A stretch of DNA of 48,167 bases from Candidatus Kapaibacterium sp. (lineage in GTDB: Bacteria; Bacteroidota; Ignavibacteria; Kapaibacteriales; UBA7675). Of this stretch, positions 17,749-27,100 are shown in pieces. Below the pieces are notes generated by a model. That model saw only the letters and a list, made by a program, of their open reading frames with translations. It was not told the origin of the DNA and searched no databases. The stretch is from positions 1-48,167 of the forward strand of contig JANQRB010000070.1 of NCBI GenBank assembly GCA_028284775.1, written 5' to 3'. The position numbers were made by a program, and so were the translations under genes. The stretch's first letter is position 1; each line of letters opens with the position of its first letter.

Positions 17749-19143
17749 ATGACAACGAACTCGGTCAAGGAAATCTGGCGCACACCGCAAGAATATATCG
17801 GCAAGTCGGTACGTATCAGCGGCTGGATCCGAACGCTGCGCACATCGGCGAAGGGATTCGGCTTCATCGAGCTCAATGACGGATCGTTCTTTAAGAATCT
17901 GCAGATTGTGTTCGATACGGATCTGGCAAACTTTGATGAGGTATCGAAGCTCAATATCGCATCGTCGCTGATTGTGGTGGGTGAAGTGGTTGAGTCGCCC
18001 GGCGCCAAACAGCCGGTGGAGCTGAAGGCCGAGTCGATCGAGATCGTCGGAGCGGCGAGCCCCGACAATCCCGTCCAGAAGAAACGCCAGAGTTTCGAGT
18101 TTCTGCGGACCAAAGCGCATCTGCGTCCGCGAACCAATACCTTCAGCGCTGTGTTCCGCGTACGCTCGCTGCTGGCCCATGCAATTCATTCGTTCTTCCA
18201 GGATCGTGGCTTTGTCTATGTACACACGCCGATAGTTACCGGCAGCGACTGTGAAGGCGCCGGCGAAATGTTCCACGTTACGACGCTCGATCTGGAACGC
18301 CCGCCCCGCGATGAAGGAGGCCATATCGACTGGACCCAGGATTTTTTCGGTCGCGAGACTTCGCTGACCGTCAGCGGGCAACTGGAAGTCGAAACCTTCT
18401 GCGCTGCATTCAAACGTGTTTATACTTTTGGTCCGACTTTCCGAGCGGAGAATTCACATACAGCACGCCACGCTTCCGAATTCTGGATGATCGAACCCGA
18501 GGTGGCATTCGCCGATCTTCAAGACATTGTCGTGCTGGCCGAGGATATGCTTAAGTATGTCATCGACTATGTGATGGAGCATGCTCCCGAGGAAATGGAG
18601 TTCTTTAATCGTTTTATCGACAAGGGGCTAAAAGAACGGCTCGATAATGTCCGCCAGTCGGAGTTTAAACACATTAGTTACAGCGAAGCGATAGAGCGGC
18701 TGCAACGGTCGGGTAAAAAGTTCGAGTTTGCGGCGGAGTGGGGTAATGATCTGCAAACCGAACATGAACGTTATCTCGCTGAAGAAGTGTTTAAGGGGCC
18801 TTTGTTCGTGACCGACTATCCGAAAGAAATCAAGTCGTTCTATATGCGCAACAATGACGACGGAAAAACTGTAGCCGCCCTTGACCTGTTGGTTCCCGGC
18901 GTCGGAGAAATTATCGGCGGCTCCCAGCGAGAAGAAAGATTCGATATGCTCGAGCGGCGCATCGAGGAAGCGGGCTTAAACAAAGAAGACTATTGGTGGT
19001 ATCTCGACATACGCCGCTATGGCGCTACCAAAATGTCCGGCTACGGCCTTGGCTTTGAACGCGCCGTGATGTATCTGACCGGAATGGCTAATATACGTGA
19101 CGTCATTCCCTTTCCGCGTACGCCTAAGTCGGCTGAGTTTTAG
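17749..19143 (+). CDS. asnS: Asparaginyl-tRNA synthetase
   Basis: A 464-residue class II aminoacyl-tRNA synthetase that charges tRNA-Asn (EC 6.1.1.22). The N-terminal OB-fold anticodon-binding domain (~1-110) has VRISGWIRTLRTSAKGFGFIEL. The catalytic domain follows. The motif 1 region is around FFQDRGFVYVHTPIVTGSDCEGAGEMF with its AsnRS-type GAGEMF. Motif 2 is around FGPTFRAENSHTARHASEFWMIEPE. Motif 3 (YGLGFERAVMYLTG) is near the end, followed by IRDVIPFPRTP. Length matches bacterial AsnRS (about 430-470), and the NSHTxRHxxEFWMxEPE pattern favours AsnRS over AspRS. The ATG at 17749 has only a weak site. It is the sole clear housekeeping gene in the window; neighbours are not functionally related. 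Confidence 0.97.
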   Translation: MTTNSVKEIWRTPQEYIGKSVRISGWIRTLRTSAKGFGFIELNDGSFFKNLQIVFDTDLANFDEVSKLNIASSLIVVGEVVESPGAKQPVELKAESIEIVGAASPDNPVQKKRQSFEFLRTKAHLRPRTNTFSAVFRVRSLLAHAIHSFFQDRGFVYVHTPIVTGSDCEGAGEMFHVTTLDLERPPRDEGGHIDWTQDFFGRETSLTVSGQLEVETFCAAFKRVYTFGPTFRAENSHTARHASEFWMIEPEVAFADLQDIVVLAEDMLKYVIDYVMEHAPEEMEFFNRFIDKGLKERLDNVRQSEFKHISYSEAIERLQRSGKKFEFAAEWGNDLQTEHERYLAEEVFKGPLFVTDYPKEIKSFYMRNNDDGKTVAALDLLVPGVGEIIGGSQREERFDMLERRIEEAGLNKEDYWWYLDIRRYGATKMSGYGLGFERAVMYLTGMANIRDVIPFPRTPKSAEF

Positions 19144-19298
19144 GACGACGCCCGGGCGGCGAACAGCGATCAGACCGACACCGGTATTGAAAAATTCAGA
19201 CTGTATTCCGCAAAATCTTTCCCGGCCAGGCAGATTCTGAACGTTACGGCTATCAATGCTGTTGATGCAGGCATGTTCTGCTCGCACCCGATTCGATT

Positions 19299-20744
19299 AT
19301 GACCGGCGGCGAGAGATTGCGAATTAAACTTCTTCGATTGCCAATGATTCCGTTCTACCGTTGTGTAAAGACGGCTGTTCTGTCGATAGTTTTAGTCTGC
19401 GGAACAGTTGCCGGTCTGAAAGCCAGTGACAGCAGCAATGCCGGTTGGTGGCGGCGAGTTGATTTCCAGCTGCGAGGGGCACATTATTATCAGGGGGACG
19501 GCAGCGACATGCGCATCCTGTTGCCGGAATATCTTCTGCCGCGCCGCGAAGACCGACCCGCACTGGCGCGCCGCTGGAGTATCGAAGACAATGACATTGT
19601 TTCCGACAATCCGCTTTATCACGGCGGCACCTGGGTCGAGCTCGACATCGACCTGCGCCCGGTGGATGGCTTCCGGGTAAACTTCGATCTGGTTGCCGAG
19701 CATCGCGGAATTTCCTACGGCGTGCACGACACGCACAATATGATTGTGTACCCCCGCTATCTTTTTGCGCTCGATTCGGCTGTCCGTCTTGGTCAGGAGC
19801 AGTTGCGCTTCGGCGTCGCCGTGGGCAACTACGAGAATCTCCAGCTGCAGGAAGGGCTCACGATGTACAACCTGGCGATGCAGGGCTCGCGCTGGTATCT
19901 GGGCTGGCGCAATGTGCAGCTGACCTTTACCAAGATCGGCGATCTGCTTAACGGAATTGGTCTTAACATCAACGACGTAGATGACTTCAGCCTGTCCGTT
20001 AACAACATTAGCATTTCAGAAAAATTGCAGCTCGACGTCACCGCGTCCATCTACAACTACATATCATTCTTTCCCACCTCGGATGACGCTTCACTAAGCG
20101 ACAATGGCTCGACATTAGCCCTGGGTCTCGATCTGGACGAGCGGATGCGGCTCTATGCTCAGGCAGCCCTGCGTTGGGTTGAATTCGGAAGCGTGCCCGC
20201 AAGTGAACGACTGGCATGGCTGCTCGGCTTCAGTCAAACGCTGCGGGCTGATGATCTGGAAGCGGCTGCCAAAATCGAGTGGCGCAGCTATGGACATTTG
20301 TTTAACCAAGGCTATGTCGATCACAGGGTCATGCTGCGTTCCGATGAACGTAGCGTTTATGCCAATACGATCGGCGGCAATCTTTATCCCTTAGAGGCAT
20401 ACAAAGCGCCATTCAGCCAATGGGCCGTCTACACTGAATATCAGGACGCGAAGTCGGTGAACGCCGCGGTCGCGCAGCTGACAGCGCGTTATCGGTTGTA
20501 TGACGAAATCTTCGCCGCCCTTAATCTCGATCTGAATTTAGTGAATGCGGACGGCGAAGAGCTCTTCTGGTATCCCTTTTTTGAAGCCGGTTTTGACTGG
20601 CGACTGCTGCCCGGGTCGGGCGTCCGGCTTATCTATAGCAATCGGGCAATGAATCTCGATAAACACTATCCGACATTATACCTTTATGACGGCGCCGTGC
20701 TCGAATTGAACGCGTACTTCGATCTCAGTCTCAATGCGGATTGA
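19299..20744 (+). CDS. Exported beta-barrel-like protein, unknown function
   Basis: A protein of up to 481 residues with a signal peptide (CVKTAVLSIVLVCGTVAGLKA). The start is uncertain: ATG at 19299 or in-frame ATG at 19344, neither with a good ribosome site. The mature protein consists of alternating polar/aromatic strands (for example VNFDLVAEHRGISYG, AALRWVEFGSV, AKIEWRSYGHL, LNLDLNLVNADGEELFWYPFFEAGFDWRL) and ends in a short strand YFDLSLNAD. This pattern fits an outer-membrane barrel or alginate-export/porin-like fold. I cannot place it in a family. No partner gene is adjacent; asnS lies 155 bp upstream. Confidence 0.7.
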   Translation: MTGGERLRIKLLRLPMIPFYRCVKTAVLSIVLVCGTVAGLKASDSSNAGWWRRVDFQLRGAHYYQGDGSDMRILLPEYLLPRREDRPALARRWSIEDNDIVSDNPLYHGGTWVELDIDLRPVDGFRVNFDLVAEHRGISYGVHDTHNMIVYPRYLFALDSAVRLGQEQLRFGVAVGNYENLQLQEGLTMYNLAMQGSRWYLGWRNVQLTFTKIGDLLNGIGLNINDVDDFSLSVNNISISEKLQLDVTASIYNYISFFPTSDDASLSDNGSTLALGLDLDERMRLYAQAALRWVEFGSVPASERLAWLLGFSQTLRADDLEAAAKIEWRSYGHLFNQGYVDHRVMLRSDERSVYANTIGGNLYPLEAYKAPFSQWAVYTEYQDAKSVNAAVAQLTARYRLYDEIFAALNLDLNLVNADGEELFWYPFFEAGFDWRLLPGSGVRLIYSNRAMNLDKHYPTLYLYDGAVLELNAYFDLSLNAD

Positions 20745-20804
20745 TTCGCGATTTTGTTGCGCTGGGGTTGGGTGCAAACCTGCATTTGCTCTGGACAGGC
20801 AGCG

Positions 20805-20830
20805 AAAAAAAGCGGGGCGAGCCGCTCGCC
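20805..20830 (-). terminator. Intrinsic terminator for the small membrane protein gene
   Basis: Read on the minus strand, GGCGAG-CGG-CTCGCC (20830-20816) forms a 6-bp GC stem with a 3-base loop, followed by CCGC and seven Ts (20811-20805). It lies about 135 bp beyond the stop at 20965. The barrel gene ending at 20744 converges, but the plus strand has no U-run. Confidence 0.65.
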
Positions 20831-20964
20831 GCCTCACCAGGCTTGGGTGTAAGCCTCGTGCAGCGACTACGACCGATAGGGTGGGATCCGTCGTGCGTCT
20901 CGCCCCGGCATATTGCCGAAAAATTGGCTTGTCAACGATTCGATCTATCTACTAGCTGCCTGCT

Positions 20965-21357
20965 TTAATTGAAGCCTCGCATTCCCGGCGCTCCTTCGAG
21001 AATTGCGCCTAATATACTAAGGCCGAAGACGATAAACAGCAGAATTGTCAGCGCCCAAACCGCAAGTTGCGCGAAAATGGCAAACTTCAGCATCTTGAAG
21101 GCACCGGCTAGTTTTTCAAGAGCGGCCGAAAGTTCAAGCGAGTCGCCGTCAGTCGCAAAATCGCGATACGCAACGGCGGCTTCGCGAATCCGCAGGCCGA
21201 ACAAAAGAAGCGGGACGCCGACCACTGCGCCAATAATGCTGGCGGAGGCAATACCGCCGAATATGACGGCCACAATCCCGACAAAACGCATGTCCGCCGT
21301 CAAAGCGCCATTTACGTCCACGGGCGCCAATTCCGCCTGCGACTGAAGATCGTTCAT
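20965..21357 (-). CDS. Small inner-membrane protein, DUF5362-like
   Basis: A 130-residue protein with hydrophobic segments at ~24-55 (possibly a helical hairpin, VGIVAVIFGGIASASIIGAVVGVPLLLFG) and ~92-118 (FAQLAVWALTILLFIVFGLSIL). Between them is an amphipathic polar region, DGDSLELSAALEKLAGAFKM. The arrangement resembles the DUF5362 family of small FCB-group membrane proteins; that placement is from memory of the pattern and is tentative. The ATG at 21357 has an excellent AGGAG site seven bases upstream, which supports it being a real gene. Function unknown. Confidence 0.7.
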   Translation of the reverse strand: MNDLQSQAELAPVDVNGALTADMRFVGIVAVIFGGIASASIIGAVVGVPLLLFGLRIREAAVAYRDFATDGDSLELSAALEKLAGAFKMLKFAIFAQLAVWALTILLFIVFGLSILGAILEGAPGMRGFN

Positions 21358-21709
21358 CAGTGTCTCCTAGATGCAATTCTTAGCATTTGCCGCGCAAGCA
21401 CTCTTTAGAGGCATCGCGCGGCAATATGTTTCCGGACCCGACTGCTGCTTACAGCGAATGACCGCCAAGTATACAATTTTTACCGCCCGGACGCCAGCAT
21501 TACGATCGATAAATCTGCAGCGACCCGCAGAGATCAGCGAATAACGGCCGCCGTCTTTTGTGCTGTACGCGCGCCTACCCACAGGCTTGTCGGACCGAAG
21601 AAATTGCATCCTATTGATAAATTGCTAACTTCGTAACAAAGCGCCGATTCAGCCTACAAAAGCCAGTATCAAAACCAGTTTTCCCTTCAAGGATTATGGG
21701 GTGCAGGCC
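21358..21709. other. Divergent intergenic region
   Basis: 352 bp separate the minus-strand membrane protein gene from the plus-strand gene at 21710. An 80-codon open frame on the minus strand (21367-21609) has unusual composition and no ribosome site; I do not call it. Promoters in both directions are expected, but I could not identify boxes with confidence. Confidence 0.4.
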
Positions 21710-22057
21710 ATGAGTGAGCGCGTACAAAAAGTCAGCGACTACAGCTTTGAACAGAAGTACTTCGGTTCCGAACGATTGTCATTTCTCTACTTGTTTAACG
21801 GCGAACACAAGCTCGTATGCATGATTGCATTCGTCGAAGTTGGGAGCGCAATCCGAATGCCCCACGAAACACCAAATGGCCTGGTGATTCTGACCTTGCC
21901 CAAGTACCGTTTCGAGCAAATCCTCAATGTTGTCGCTAGCAAGGATTTGCTGTACTTCTATTGGAATCCGAATCGCCAAAGAGCCGCTCTCGGTGACTTG
22001 CCTTCGCCGCAGGACTACCGGCGGCAGGGAAGTGCACGTGCCATAGCAATCTCCTGA
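21710..22057 (+). CDS. Hypothetical 115-residue soluble protein
   Basis: I do not recognise this protein. The ATG at 21710 (MSERVQKVSDY) is preceded by GCAGG and GGGG; a GTG at 21701 would add three residues. It is soluble, with alternating strands and helices (FLYLFNGEHKLVCMIAFVEVG; NGLVILTLPKYRFEQILNVVASKDLLYFYWNP) suggesting a small alpha/beta domain, and a polar tail SPQDYRRQGSARAIAIS. It converges on the REC-kinase at 22292. A related SPQDYRR-coding stretch recurs 88 bp further on, outside the gene (22095-22113). Function unknown. Confidence 0.55.
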   Translation: MSERVQKVSDYSFEQKYFGSERLSFLYLFNGEHKLVCMIAFVEVGSAIRMPHETPNGLVILTLPKYRFEQILNVVASKDLLYFYWNPNRQRAALGDLPSPQDYRRQGSARAIAIS

Positions 22058-22291
22058 ATCCAGGTCGTTGCCGCGTCAATTCAACTCCAAATCTCCGCAA
22101 GACTATCGGCGGCATCGATATCCGGAGCGGGCGAAGACGGCTCGACTTTCCGGAGGGAGCACCCACCCACCTGTTTGCCTGAGAGTGCAGGAACGCGCAG
22201 AGTCTCCTACAGTACGCAACCGCAGAGGGCTCTCACCCTAAATTCGCCGGTCAAATTCGCAGGACGCAGCTCTGAATGCCGACGCCCGCCT

Positions 22292-23392
22292 TCATTGTTC
22301 TTCCTGGCGGCAAAGAATAATTTTCGCAGTGGTACCTTCGCCTACGCTGCTTTCCAGCTCAAAACTGCCTGCATTGGTTTCCGTCAAACGTCTCACAATT
22401 GCAAGACCAAGACCCAATCCCTGCTGTTCATATACAAGCCGATCGAACTGTTTGAAGGGGCCGATCGCCGCGATGTCATTCGCCTTCATGCCACGTCCCT
22501 CGTCGCTGATGAGGATTCGATATGCCCCATCGCTCAAACCGGCTGTAAGGGTGATAGCCGAATTTTTTTCGGAGAAGCGACAGGCATTATCCATCAGTTC
22601 TTCTATGATTTTTCGCAGGTGGGATTCCCCCAGGCACAAGACCGCCGGCTCGACCTTGACGCTCACATCGTCGCCGCGTTCGTGGCTCTCGGCAATCTTG
22701 ACCGCCACTTCCCTGATGAGCTCGGAGGAGGCTTGCGGAGGCGCTTCCTCTACCGCGCGCGTCTCCGGGCCGTCGCTAAACAGCCAGGAATGCAACAGAA
22801 AATTTTCCACCAGTCGTGAGAGGTTTTTGCCCCCTTTGATGATATAGTTGAGCATTTCGCGCGCCTGTTCGGGATCAATGGTATCATATTCGGAGTGGAG
22901 CAACTCCGCAAAACCCATGATGCTCGTAAGTGGCGTCCGAAATTCATGCGGGATTGTTGTGCTGACATAAGATCGGAATACTTCAACCTGATCATCGATC
23001 CGGCGGGTGAATTGCTGATTGCGCTCCAGCCTCGTCGTGACAGCCGTGATAAGTTCCTGCAGATCGAATGGCTTGATAAGGTAATCATCGGCGCCCAAGC
23101 GCATTCCTTGCCGAATCTCTGTCTTGTTGCTCAGAGCAGTCAGGAAAATGAAAGGAATAAGAGCGGTCGAAGGATCGCTGCGTAAGTGTTTGCAGACTTC
23201 ATAGCCGTCCATTTCCGGCATTGTGATATCGGAGATGATCACGTCGGGCAGATTGCTTAGAGCGATTTTGACGCCCTCGCGACCATTGGAGGCCTCCAGG
23301 GTCTGAAAGCCCTCCAGGGCGAGAATTCGGGTAATGCGTTTGCGGAATGGGGCTTCGTCTTCAATTACCAGTACTTTTTTCAAGTTGTTCAT
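22292..23392 (-). CDS. REC-HisKA-HATPase histidine kinase, paralogue of the kinase at 6166
   Basis: A 366-residue soluble kinase. The receiver has E11/D12, phosphoacceptor D55 in ISDITMPEMDG and K107 in IKPFD. A coiled linker leads to H149 in IPHEFRTPLTSIMGF. The ATPase domain has the N box ELMDNACRFSEKNS (N269), G1 DEGRGM, then NDIAAIGPFKQFDR and the G2 box GLGLGLAI. Unlike the paralogue at 6166, its G1 box is canonical, so catalytic competence is clearer. There is no membrane segment or PAS domain. No response regulator with an output domain is adjacent, so it is an orphan; it may feed the same relay as the 891-7251 run. The start is the ATG at 23392; the ribosome site is weak. Confidence 0.88.
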   Translation of the reverse strand: MNNLKKVLVIEDEAPFRKRITRILALEGFQTLEASNGREGVKIALSNLPDVIISDITMPEMDGYEVCKHLRSDPSTALIPFIFLTALSNKTEIRQGMRLGADDYLIKPFDLQELITAVTTRLERNQQFTRRIDDQVEVFRSYVSTTIPHEFRTPLTSIMGFAELLHSEYDTIDPEQAREMLNYIIKGGKNLSRLVENFLLHSWLFSDGPETRAVEEAPPQASSELIREVAVKIAESHERGDDVSVKVEPAVLCLGESHLRKIIEELMDNACRFSEKNSAITLTAGLSDGAYRILISDEGRGMKANDIAAIGPFKQFDRLVYEQQGLGLGLAIVRRLTETNAGSFELESSVGEGTTAKIILCRQEEQ

Positions 23393-23854
23393 TTGCAGCG
23401 ACTCGCGGGTATGGTCAACGTGTTCGATCGGGACGACTGATATGATTGCACGGCATACCTGAGATGGGATGCAGCAATTCGATCCTGCTAGAATACAAGG
23501 CGGACACTGTCACATCCGGGCTGTGATACCGGTTGCTGGCAGCGAAGAGAGTTTCGGTTAATTACAGTTGAAGGGTATTCGCAGAGCGTGCATGCACGAA
23601 AAGGCGCTTAGCGGGTAGAAGGCGCACGTCAAAGGGTACAACTTCTGCAGCTGTCGGCAAGAAGATTGCAAATTCCCGATTTCTCTGGCACAAAACTCAT
23701 GTAGCTGCATCTGAAAGGCGACGAACCGGGGATTACATTTGACAAAACATGCTAAGGCGCTTGATGATATTGTTCGTCACAATCAGCTCGCTAACCCCAA
23801 TTACTGGAACACCCTTATCCACAAATAACGTGTTGTATGTTATACCAATTTAAC
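23393..23854. other. Intergenic region upstream of the REC-kinase
   Basis: About 460 bp between the kinase start (minus) and the duplicated block that follows the large operon. The kinase promoter should lie here. I saw no gene, tRNA or strong hairpin. Confidence 0.4.
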
Positions 23855-24112
23855 GAAATGCATTCTGCGGATCAAGCGTGAAGAATCAGTTAAGGAATCA
23901 GTTAGAATTCAAGTAGATCGGCATAAACAATGCAGCACACCACGGCGCTGCCGCCTGGCCGCAGGCTTGCGACCGGCAATCAGCGAGATGCATTCTGCGG
24001 ATCAAGCGTGAAGAATCAATTGAGGGATCGCTTAGATTTCCAGTACGTCGGCATAAACAATACGGCGCACCACGGCGCTGCCGCTTGGCGCACGCTTGTG
24101 ACCGGCAATATT
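23855..24112. repeat. Diverged tandem duplication (~130 bp x 2) of a gene 3' end and its flank
   Basis: Two head-to-tail copies, about 23855-23984 and 23985-24112, offset by 130 bp. Shared blocks include GCATTCTGCGGATCAAGCGTG (23860-23880 and 23990-24010, 21 bases), TCGGCATAAACAAT, and CACCACGGCGCTGCCGC. Roughly 85% identity by eye, with one single-base length difference. The 24000-side copy contains the true end of the 1333-residue protein gene (stop at 24032); the other copy contains a decayed version of the same end. The duplication therefore covers the last ~25 codons plus ~45 bp of 3' flank. Confidence 0.88.
23902..23981 (-). pseudogene. Remnant of a duplicated 3' gene end
   Basis: Reading the minus strand to a TAA at 23902-23904 gives PGGSAVVCCIVYADLLEF. 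This matches the genuine C-terminus PSGSAVVRRIVYADVLEI encoded just upstream. Before that, IAGRKPA matches IAGHKRA but in another frame, because this copy carries one extra base around 23955-23965. It has no start and no independent reading frame, so it is a vestige, not a gene. Confidence 0.8.
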
Positions 24113-27100
24113 AGCCGACGATACCTCGGCCGGAGCATCGCCGACAAACTGTTCGTATTCCCGAATGACCAGGCGCATCGCTTCGGAGCCGCGGGGCACG
24201 GGCAGTGGTATTTCACCCGTCCAGAAGCCGGTGTCGCTGCTGTGTACCCGATCCATGCGATAGGTAGCGGCCTGTTGCCAGCCAAGGTCACCGGTCGCAC
24301 CGTCGATTCTGCGTTCGACGCTCACTTCGAGCTCACTGCTTACATGAGCGACAACATTCGCGCGATAGGAGACGCCGTGAACCGTCAGGTTCAACAGTTG
24401 ATCATTGCCGGGGTCGAAGCTGAGCACGGCATGCCGGTCCGGGGCCAATTGAGCAAAATCAGCGACCACCACGCGCGACAGATGGGCATCCTCAACTGAA
24501 ATCGGCTGATAGCGGGCGAGTGCCAGCCGCACAAAGGGATAATACGACTTGCCCATATCCATCTCGATATCACAGTACCATAGCCGACGTTCTTCGTCGA
24601 AGACGGGCTGATAGGCAACAGCGGTGACTTTGCTGTCGGGCAGCTCGGCCAGTGAAAGATTGTTGCCGACTTTGCTGGGATTGCGAAAATTGTTGACGCG
24701 CGGCGCCATGTCGCTTGGCGTGGGCGACGAGAGAAAGACAGGATCGAGTCCCCACTGTGTGACGTAGGGTTTCAGTTTCTCAGGAATTTGAGTTTTGAGC
24801 AGTGTTGCCGCCAGACCTTGTACTTTTTGTTGCAGGTACTGCGGCCCGGCTTTGCTGCCGCCCTTACTGCCGCCCTTGTTGTTACCGCTCTGGCCGCCTC
24901 CGCTATTCATGAGGATGGCCGCCAGCAACTCGCCATCGCCGGATGAGAACCAGGGACGATCCAGATAGACGCGCAGCCCGCCGCCGCTGCGGGTTTTGCT
25001 GATGGTTTGCCCGTCCGTCTCGCTTTCCCAGCCATAGGTGGGCACGATGTACAGCAGTTTAGGCAAATCCGGGCGTTTCGAGTTTTCGATATCGATTTCC
25101 GTCAGATCGTCGCGTCCCTGTGAGCGTCGGAAATCTTCGTCGGCGATGGATGTCGCAAAGAACTCCTTGAAGCGAGTGGTGCCAACGGCCCGGTAGCCAA
25201 CACGGCGGTATTTGGTATCGCCGAACTCGTGCTTGGCAAAAAGGCTCAACTTCGTATCCTCGGGGCCGGGCTTCAGCTCCTTGATGTGGGCCGAGGCCGG
25301 AAGATAGTGCCAGCTGGCTTTGGCGGGGTCATCGATCGGTGTTTTCCAGAATGACTCCACGTCTACGGTGCCAGTGCTTTTGCCGTGCATCCTGATTTCC
25401 GGGCTTTGCAGCGCGGCGAAGGTTTTGCCGAGCTGCTTCGGGCCCGTAATGCTGACGACGCGTGGCTCAGCAAGCGGCTGCTGGACGGCGTGGACCAGTT
25501 TCAGCTTGCGGTAAGGAGTCAGCGCCCAGATGAGACCGGCCAGTGCAAACGTCCGCATTGCCGGCGTCGCACCCCCATCACGCATCCATTGCCAGATACC
25601 CATCAGGTCCAGATTCTTTTCAGCCTCCGCCATATCCTGTCCCAGCGCGCAGCTATAGTCTACCAGCGCCGTTTCAGCTTTCGCCAGAAAGACGGTCAGG
25701 ATTCGATTTGCCTCGTCCCATTGCGGCGGATTGATTTCAGCCGGCCCTTCTTCTAGCCGGATCCGAAACGGCAGCCATGCCGGCCAGGAGTCGTCGGGGC
25801 CAAAGCCGACGGCGAGCAACCCTTTGTTATAGTCGATCGCTTCGCTGCTGTCGGCCGCCCCGACAATGCGACGGAGAGAGCCGGGAGCTGTTTCCGGCAG
25901 GCCGCGGAATACGACCGAACGTGCCAGAGGATCGCTGCTGTAGGGCAAGCTAAGCTGCTCAGCGTCTTCCAGGCTGTGCTTGCGCTTGTGGATTGTGCCT
26001 TCATGATCCTGCAAAGGCAGGCCATCCGCATCATTCTCAACAACTTCGACTTCGTTGAACCATGTGTCATAGGCGATCATAGTTGCATAGGCATCCTTGC
26101 GCAATCCCGCAGGGCCGTCGAAGCGTCCGTGGTGCTCAGCCAGTAATTGGCTGCCGCGGGGAGGTGCCACATGACGCTCGCTGGCAGCGTCGCTTTTGAT
26201 CTCGTCTTTGTCGGGAGCATCGTTGTAGGAGCGGATCACCATACGCTCCAGCGATTCGCCTTTGCCCGGTAATGCCCGGAAAACGATAGCCGGAGCAGGC
26301 ACCGGCTGAAAACGACGATACATTTCCAGGGCCGTGGCGAGGCCGAAATCATTCGGATCCGCTTCATCGTGCGTGAGCCCGCCGCCGCCGATATTCGCTG
26401 CACGGGCACGGATCCGGTATTGCCAGCCGAATCGCAAACGCGGCAGCGACTTCGGAAAAACCTGCATCGATGAATCCAAAGGGAAATCCGGGTCTTTGGG
26501 TGTGCTGGAGGGGGCAACTTCGTCTTCCAGGCCAATTATCTTACCGGGGCGTTCCACACAAAGACTCCAGCCCGTCCAGCGCAGCAGCATTTCGTGCAAA
26601 AAGAGTTCCGGCGACGAGTCGTCAGCGGATTCGGTGCTGCCGAGCGTAATGGTGCCTTCTTCGTGATCAACCGGTATCGGAGATTCGAATCCATCGACGC
26701 TGTATTCGCCCCGGCGGCGGCACAGCGAATGCCAGGCCTTGCTGGCGTCATCCCAGATATCGATCCGATAGCCGCGCTGCAGATCTTCGGCAAAGAGCGT
26801 CACGTCACCGGGTACCGCGGCTTTCAATGCAAGGTGGTAGGTGTTGAAATTCATGAGCATCTGGGCCAGCCGGAAGGCCAGTCCATTCCTCGCAAGCCCA
26901 AGGCCCGCCGATTGTATCGCCGGCAGTCCGGCCTGATTGTTAACGCGGTAGTCGCCGCTGCGGCGTGCATTCATCCGGTGCAGGTTGGAGCTGAAGTCCA
27001 TCAGTTTCAAGGCCGCGCCATCGACATCGACCTGCATGACTTCGTATTGTGATCCGGCGCCCAGATTCAGCAGACCCTTGTTCAGATCGGAACCGGCGCC

